Position numbers and translations under genes: made by a program. Below are positions 14,779-16,793 of a stretch of 16,793 nucleotides of DNA, piece after piece (position 1 is the stretch's first letter; every line of letters begins with the position of its first letter). The notes under the pieces are model-generated. The model worked only from the letters and a program-made list of their open reading frames with translations, did no database searches and was not told where the DNA came from. The stretch is from Comamonadaceae bacterium CG_4_10_14_3_um_filter_60_75 (GTDB lineage Bacteria > Pseudomonadota > Gammaproteobacteria > Burkholderiales > Burkholderiaceae_C): positions 1 to 16,793 of the forward strand of contig PFKL01000095.1 in assembly GCA_002784245.1 (NCBI GenBank), written 5' to 3'.

Positions 14779-15468
14779 ATGAATGTTACCTTGCCTGGTG
14801 GTGCTAGCAGTTTTTCATCGCCGCAGCGCCATGGCGTTTCGGGTGGACGAGTGTCCCGACTTGCTGAACTGAAGTCGATGCCACGAGGGCCGGGTGAGGC
14901 CTCTTTTTTCTACAGTGACCACCACTTTCAATATGACGCAGTAAAGGTTCTGCCTGGCGAATATTTTGTCTCATCAGAAGACATGATGGTGATGACAGTG
15001 CTCGGTTCGTGTATCGCTGCTTGTATTTGGGACGGGAGGGCGCGAGCGGGAGGAATGAATCATTTCATGCTGCCAGATGGGGAGGGCGGGGAAGGCGGTG
15101 GTCGCTATGGCTCGTATGCCATGGAACTTCTCATCAATAAGTTGTTGAAGTGTGGTGCTAGGCGTGAGACCATGCAAGCCAAGGTGTTTGGTGGTGCTCA
15201 AGTGATGGCTGGGTTTACGTCGATGAATGTTGGCGAACGCAACACCAAATTTGTCTTGGAATATTTGTCGACCGAGCGGATTCCCGTGGTGTCCCAAGAT
15301 GTTTTGGACATCCATCCGCGAAAAGTTTGTTTTTTCCCGGTGTCTGGCAAAGCACTGGTCAAGCGGCTTGCGCATGCCCATCCGGAGTCATTGGCGGTTG
15401 AGGAGCGTAAAGGCAACGTAGTATCCGTCGTAAGGTCGACCGCAGGTGGTTCTATCGACCTGTTTTGA
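14779..15468 (+). CDS. cheD: Chemoreceptor glutamine deamidase CheD
   Basis: CheD deamidates specific receptor glutamines and so tunes receptor activity and methylation sites. The 229-residue product has the catalytic Cys C78 in TVLGSCIAACIWD and the catalytic His H95 in GGMNHFMLPD, 17 residues apart as in Thermotoga CheD; T73 may be the third residue. AKVFGGAQVM (134-143) and N150-R154 are also conserved. The N-terminal extension (about 1-50, Ser/Gly/Arg-rich) is longer than in the minimal family. The C-terminus ends in GGSIDLF, like the end of the CheZ-like protein in this operon. The ATG at 14779 lacks a clear ribosome site, so the exact start is uncertain. Base composition returns to GC-rich within this gene. 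cheB begins 13 bases after its stop. Confidence 0.94.
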   Translation: MNVTLPGGASSFSSPQRHGVSGGRVSRLAELKSMPRGPGEASFFYSDHHFQYDAVKVLPGEYFVSSEDMMVMTVLGSCIAACIWDGRARAGGMNHFMLPDGEGGEGGGRYGSYAMELLINKLLKCGARRETMQAKVFGGAQVMAGFTSMNVGERNTKFVLEYLSTERIPVVSQDVLDIHPRKVCFFPVSGKALVKRLAHAHPESLAVEERKGNVVSVVRSTAGGSIDLF

Positions 15469-15481
15469 AGAAAGATCCTTT

Positions 15482-16573
15482 GTGGAAAAGATTCGAGTTG
15501 TAGTAGTCGATGACTCTGCTCTGGTTCGGGGGATTTTGTCGGAGATCATTAACCGTCAGCCTGACATGGTGTGCGTAGGCGCGGCTAACGATCCCTTAAT
15601 TGCTCGTGAGATGATCCGTTCGCTTAATCCAGATGTGATTACCCTGGATGTTGAGATGCCGCGTATGGATGGCCTTGATTTTTTGTCTCGACTCATGCGG
15701 TTACGGCCGATGCCGGTCGTCATGATCTCAACCTTGACAGCGCATGGAGCCGAGATCACCCTGAAGGCGCTTGAGCTTGGGGCCGTTGATTTCGTGTCGA
15801 AGCCCCGGATAGGTGTTGCTGACGGGTTGAGTGTGTTGTCGACCGAAATTGTCGAAAAAATCCGTATCGCTTCCAAGGCAAACGTTAGGCGTTTGCTGTC
15901 TGCTGTGAAGGGTGGCGGTGAAGCGCCTGTCGGTAAGTCGAGCGTAGATGACCTGCGTCGGGTGGCGCTAACCGGTGTCGCCTCTGAAAAGCTGGTTTTT
16001 ATTGGCGCTTCCACGGGGGGGACGGAGGCAATCAAGGAACTGCTTGTGAGCTTACCGGCGGATTTTCCAGCGGTGCTGATCACTCAGCACATGCCCCCAG
16101 GATTTACAACGTCATTTGCGGGCCGTTTGGATGGATTGTGCCAATTGGCTGTGCGCGAAGCCAGCAACGGTGAGCGGATTTTGCCTGGTCATGTTTATAT
16201 CGCACCGGGTGGGCTGCAATTCAGAGTCGATCGCAGTGGTGCCAACTATGTGGCGTTAGTCGGGGATGGAGAGCCAGTCAATCGGCATAAGCCCTCTGTC
16301 GAGGTTTTGTTTAAGTCGGCGGCGAAAGTGGTTGGACCTAACGCCTTTGGCATTATGCTGACGGGGATGGGCAATGATGGCGCTAGAGCGATGAAAGAGA
16401 TGAAAGAAGCGGGGAGCTACAACTATGCTCAAGATGAAGCGTCTTGTATTGTGTTTGGTATGCCCCGTGAAGCGATAGCGCACGGCGCTGTGGATGAAGT
16501 TTTGCCTCCAGCCGGGATCGCGTCCGCCTTGGTGATGAAGCTTCGATCCATCACAGATCGCTACCGACTTTAG
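15482..16573 (+). CDS. cheB: Chemotaxis methylesterase/deamidase response regulator CheB
   Basis: CheB removes receptor methyl groups when phosphorylated by CheA, opposing CheR. I chose the GTG at 15482, with a purine stretch GAAGAAAGA (15467-15475) upstream; it gives 363 residues beginning MEKIRVVVVDDS. An earlier in-frame start at 15446 would overlap cheD and add 12 unconserved residues. The receiver domain (1-120) has D10/D11, acceptor D56 (ITLDVEMP) and K107. The methylesterase domain (about 170-360) has the Ser-His-Asp triad S177 (GASTGG), H203 (TQHMP) and D299 (GMGNDG). These sit exactly 13 positions beyond the enteric S164, H190 and D286. It closes the che operon, and its stop lies inside a putative terminator hairpin. 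Confidence 0.97.
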   Translation: MEKIRVVVVDDSALVRGILSEIINRQPDMVCVGAANDPLIAREMIRSLNPDVITLDVEMPRMDGLDFLSRLMRLRPMPVVMISTLTAHGAEITLKALELGAVDFVSKPRIGVADGLSVLSTEIVEKIRIASKANVRRLLSAVKGGGEAPVGKSSVDDLRRVALTGVASEKLVFIGASTGGTEAIKELLVSLPADFPAVLITQHMPPGFTTSFAGRLDGLCQLAVREASNGERILPGHVYIAPGGLQFRVDRSGANYVALVGDGEPVNRHKPSVEVLFKSAAKVVGPNAFGIMLTGMGNDGARAMKEMKEAGSYNYAQDEASCIVFGMPREAIAHGAVDEVLPPAGIASALVMKLRSITDRYRL

Positions 16574-16588
16574 GAGAGGTCTTTTTTT
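16566..16588 (+). terminator. Putative intrinsic terminator overlapping the cheB stop
   Basis: GACTTT (16566-16571) can pair with GAGGTC (16576-16581) around an AGGA loop, including two G-U pairs, and is followed directly by seven T residues (16582-16588). The stem is short and weak, but the T-tract is perfectly placed and the site is the end of the operon. The cheB stop TAG is part of the hairpin. Confidence 0.45.
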
Positions 16589-16599
16589 GGTGCAGTCGA

Positions 16600-16645
16600 T
16601 ATTTTTAAAAAACCTCGAAAAAATATGTCATAATCCAAGGCTCGA
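16600..16645 (+). promoter_or_regulatory. Upstream copy of a tandem promoter-like element (P1)
   Basis: CATAAT (16629-16634) is a good -10 hexamer and is followed by CCAAGGCTCG. About 30 bases of A/T-rich sequence precede it and could act as an UP-type element. No good -35 hexamer is seen at 17 bases. The -10 plus downstream AGGCT core recurs at 16726-16740. Confidence 0.45.
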
Positions 16646-16699
16646 CAGATAACGATGAGATCGATCGGGTCCGAAAGACTTGAAGAGATCCAAAAGTGT

Positions 16700-16740
16700 T
16701 TTTAGAAGAACGCCAAAAAGCGTGCTAGAATACGAGGCTT
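16700..16740 (+). promoter_or_regulatory. Downstream copy of the tandem promoter-like element (P2)
   Basis: TAGAAT (16726-16731) with GTGC before it and ACGAGGCTTCGC after it resembles the stable-RNA promoters of Comamonadaceae-type bacteria, as I know them from general experience. The -35 region is not consensus. Transcription would run out of the window to the right, probably into an rRNA operon or another stable RNA. Confidence 0.5.
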
Positions 16741-16788
16741 CGCTGATCACTGCGAAGTGCAAGAAAGCAAGTAGTAAAAGCTGCTTGC
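16738..16788 (+). other. Hairpin-rich untranslated leader at the window edge
   Basis: Two stems follow P2. The first is CTTCGC (16738-16743) with GCGAAG (16752-16757), loop 8. The second is GCAAGTAG (16767-16774) with CTGCTTGC (16781-16788), including one T-G pair, loop 6. No open frame starts here. This fits the leader of a structural RNA transcript; the mature RNA is not in the window. Confidence 0.4.
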
Positions 16789-16793
16789 AAGAT

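Noticed and set aside
16576..16616. Longer inverted repeat GAGGT...ACCTC around the T-tract after cheB
   Set aside because: The loop is long, the inner pairs are A-T only, and no T-tract follows the right arm; the shorter hairpin at 16566-16581 explains the T-tract better.
1..16793. Mobile elements, CRISPR arrays, tRNA genes or phage remnants
   Set aside because: No transposase-like frame, terminal inverted repeats, regularly spaced repeats or cloverleaf-like segments were recognised on either strand; apart from the low-GC cheW-cheR stretch the region looks like core chromosome.

Overview
The window is a motility and chemotaxis locus from a Gram-negative bacterium, most likely a betaproteobacterium of the Burkholderiales, perhaps close to the Comamonadaceae (Rhodoferax and relatives). 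This placement is an inference. It rests on the gene order fliGHIJKLMNOPQR followed by cheY-cheA-cheW-cheR-cheD-cheB, on high-GC flagellar genes, and on the form of the stable-RNA-type promoters at the right edge. No sequence search was possible.

Positions 1-8484 (+ strand) hold the second half of a flagellar operon. It starts with the C-terminal part of fliG, cut by the window edge. Next come the export ATPase set fliH/fliI/fliJ, the hook-length gene fliK, and fliL. The switch genes fliM/fliN and the export-gate genes fliO/fliP/fliQ/fliR complete it. Most junctions overlap (ATGA or longer) or are only a few bases apart, which implies one transcript. The one sizeable gap, about 110 bases between fliK and fliL, may hold an internal promoter. 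A 13-bp stem-loop with the fliR stop codon as its loop closes the operon.

Positions 8492-10230 (- strand) hold a two-component pair with a 4-base overlap. One gene encodes a soluble histidine kinase with an N-terminal receiver domain; the other encodes a NarL/FixJ-type response regulator. The pair converges on fliR and diverges from the chemotaxis genes.

Positions 10274-16573 (+ strand) hold the chemotaxis operon. It begins with a small CheZ-like protein carrying the D-x-x-x-Q phosphatase signature, then cheY, cheA, cheW, cheR, cheD and cheB. No chemoreceptor gene is present, so receptors must be encoded elsewhere. Together these genes would give signal transmission (CheA/CheW), output to the FliM/FliN/FliG switch (CheY), signal termination (CheZ-like) and adaptation (CheR/CheB/CheD). 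cheW and cheR are far richer in A+T than everything around them. A weak hairpin followed by a T-tract overlaps the cheB stop.

Positions 16589-16793 carry no coding sequence. They hold two similar -10/discriminator elements followed by hairpin-forming leader sequence, which suggests that a stable RNA (possibly an rRNA operon) starts just beyond the window.

Most of the window is a conventional locus with every gene intact apart from the truncated fliG. The points most worth a second look are the compact CheZ-like protein and the C-terminal motif it shares with CheD, the low-GC cheW-cheR island, the receiver-first kinase pair lodged between the fli and che operons, the stem-loop at the fliR end, and a slippage-prone T8 tract in fliK.
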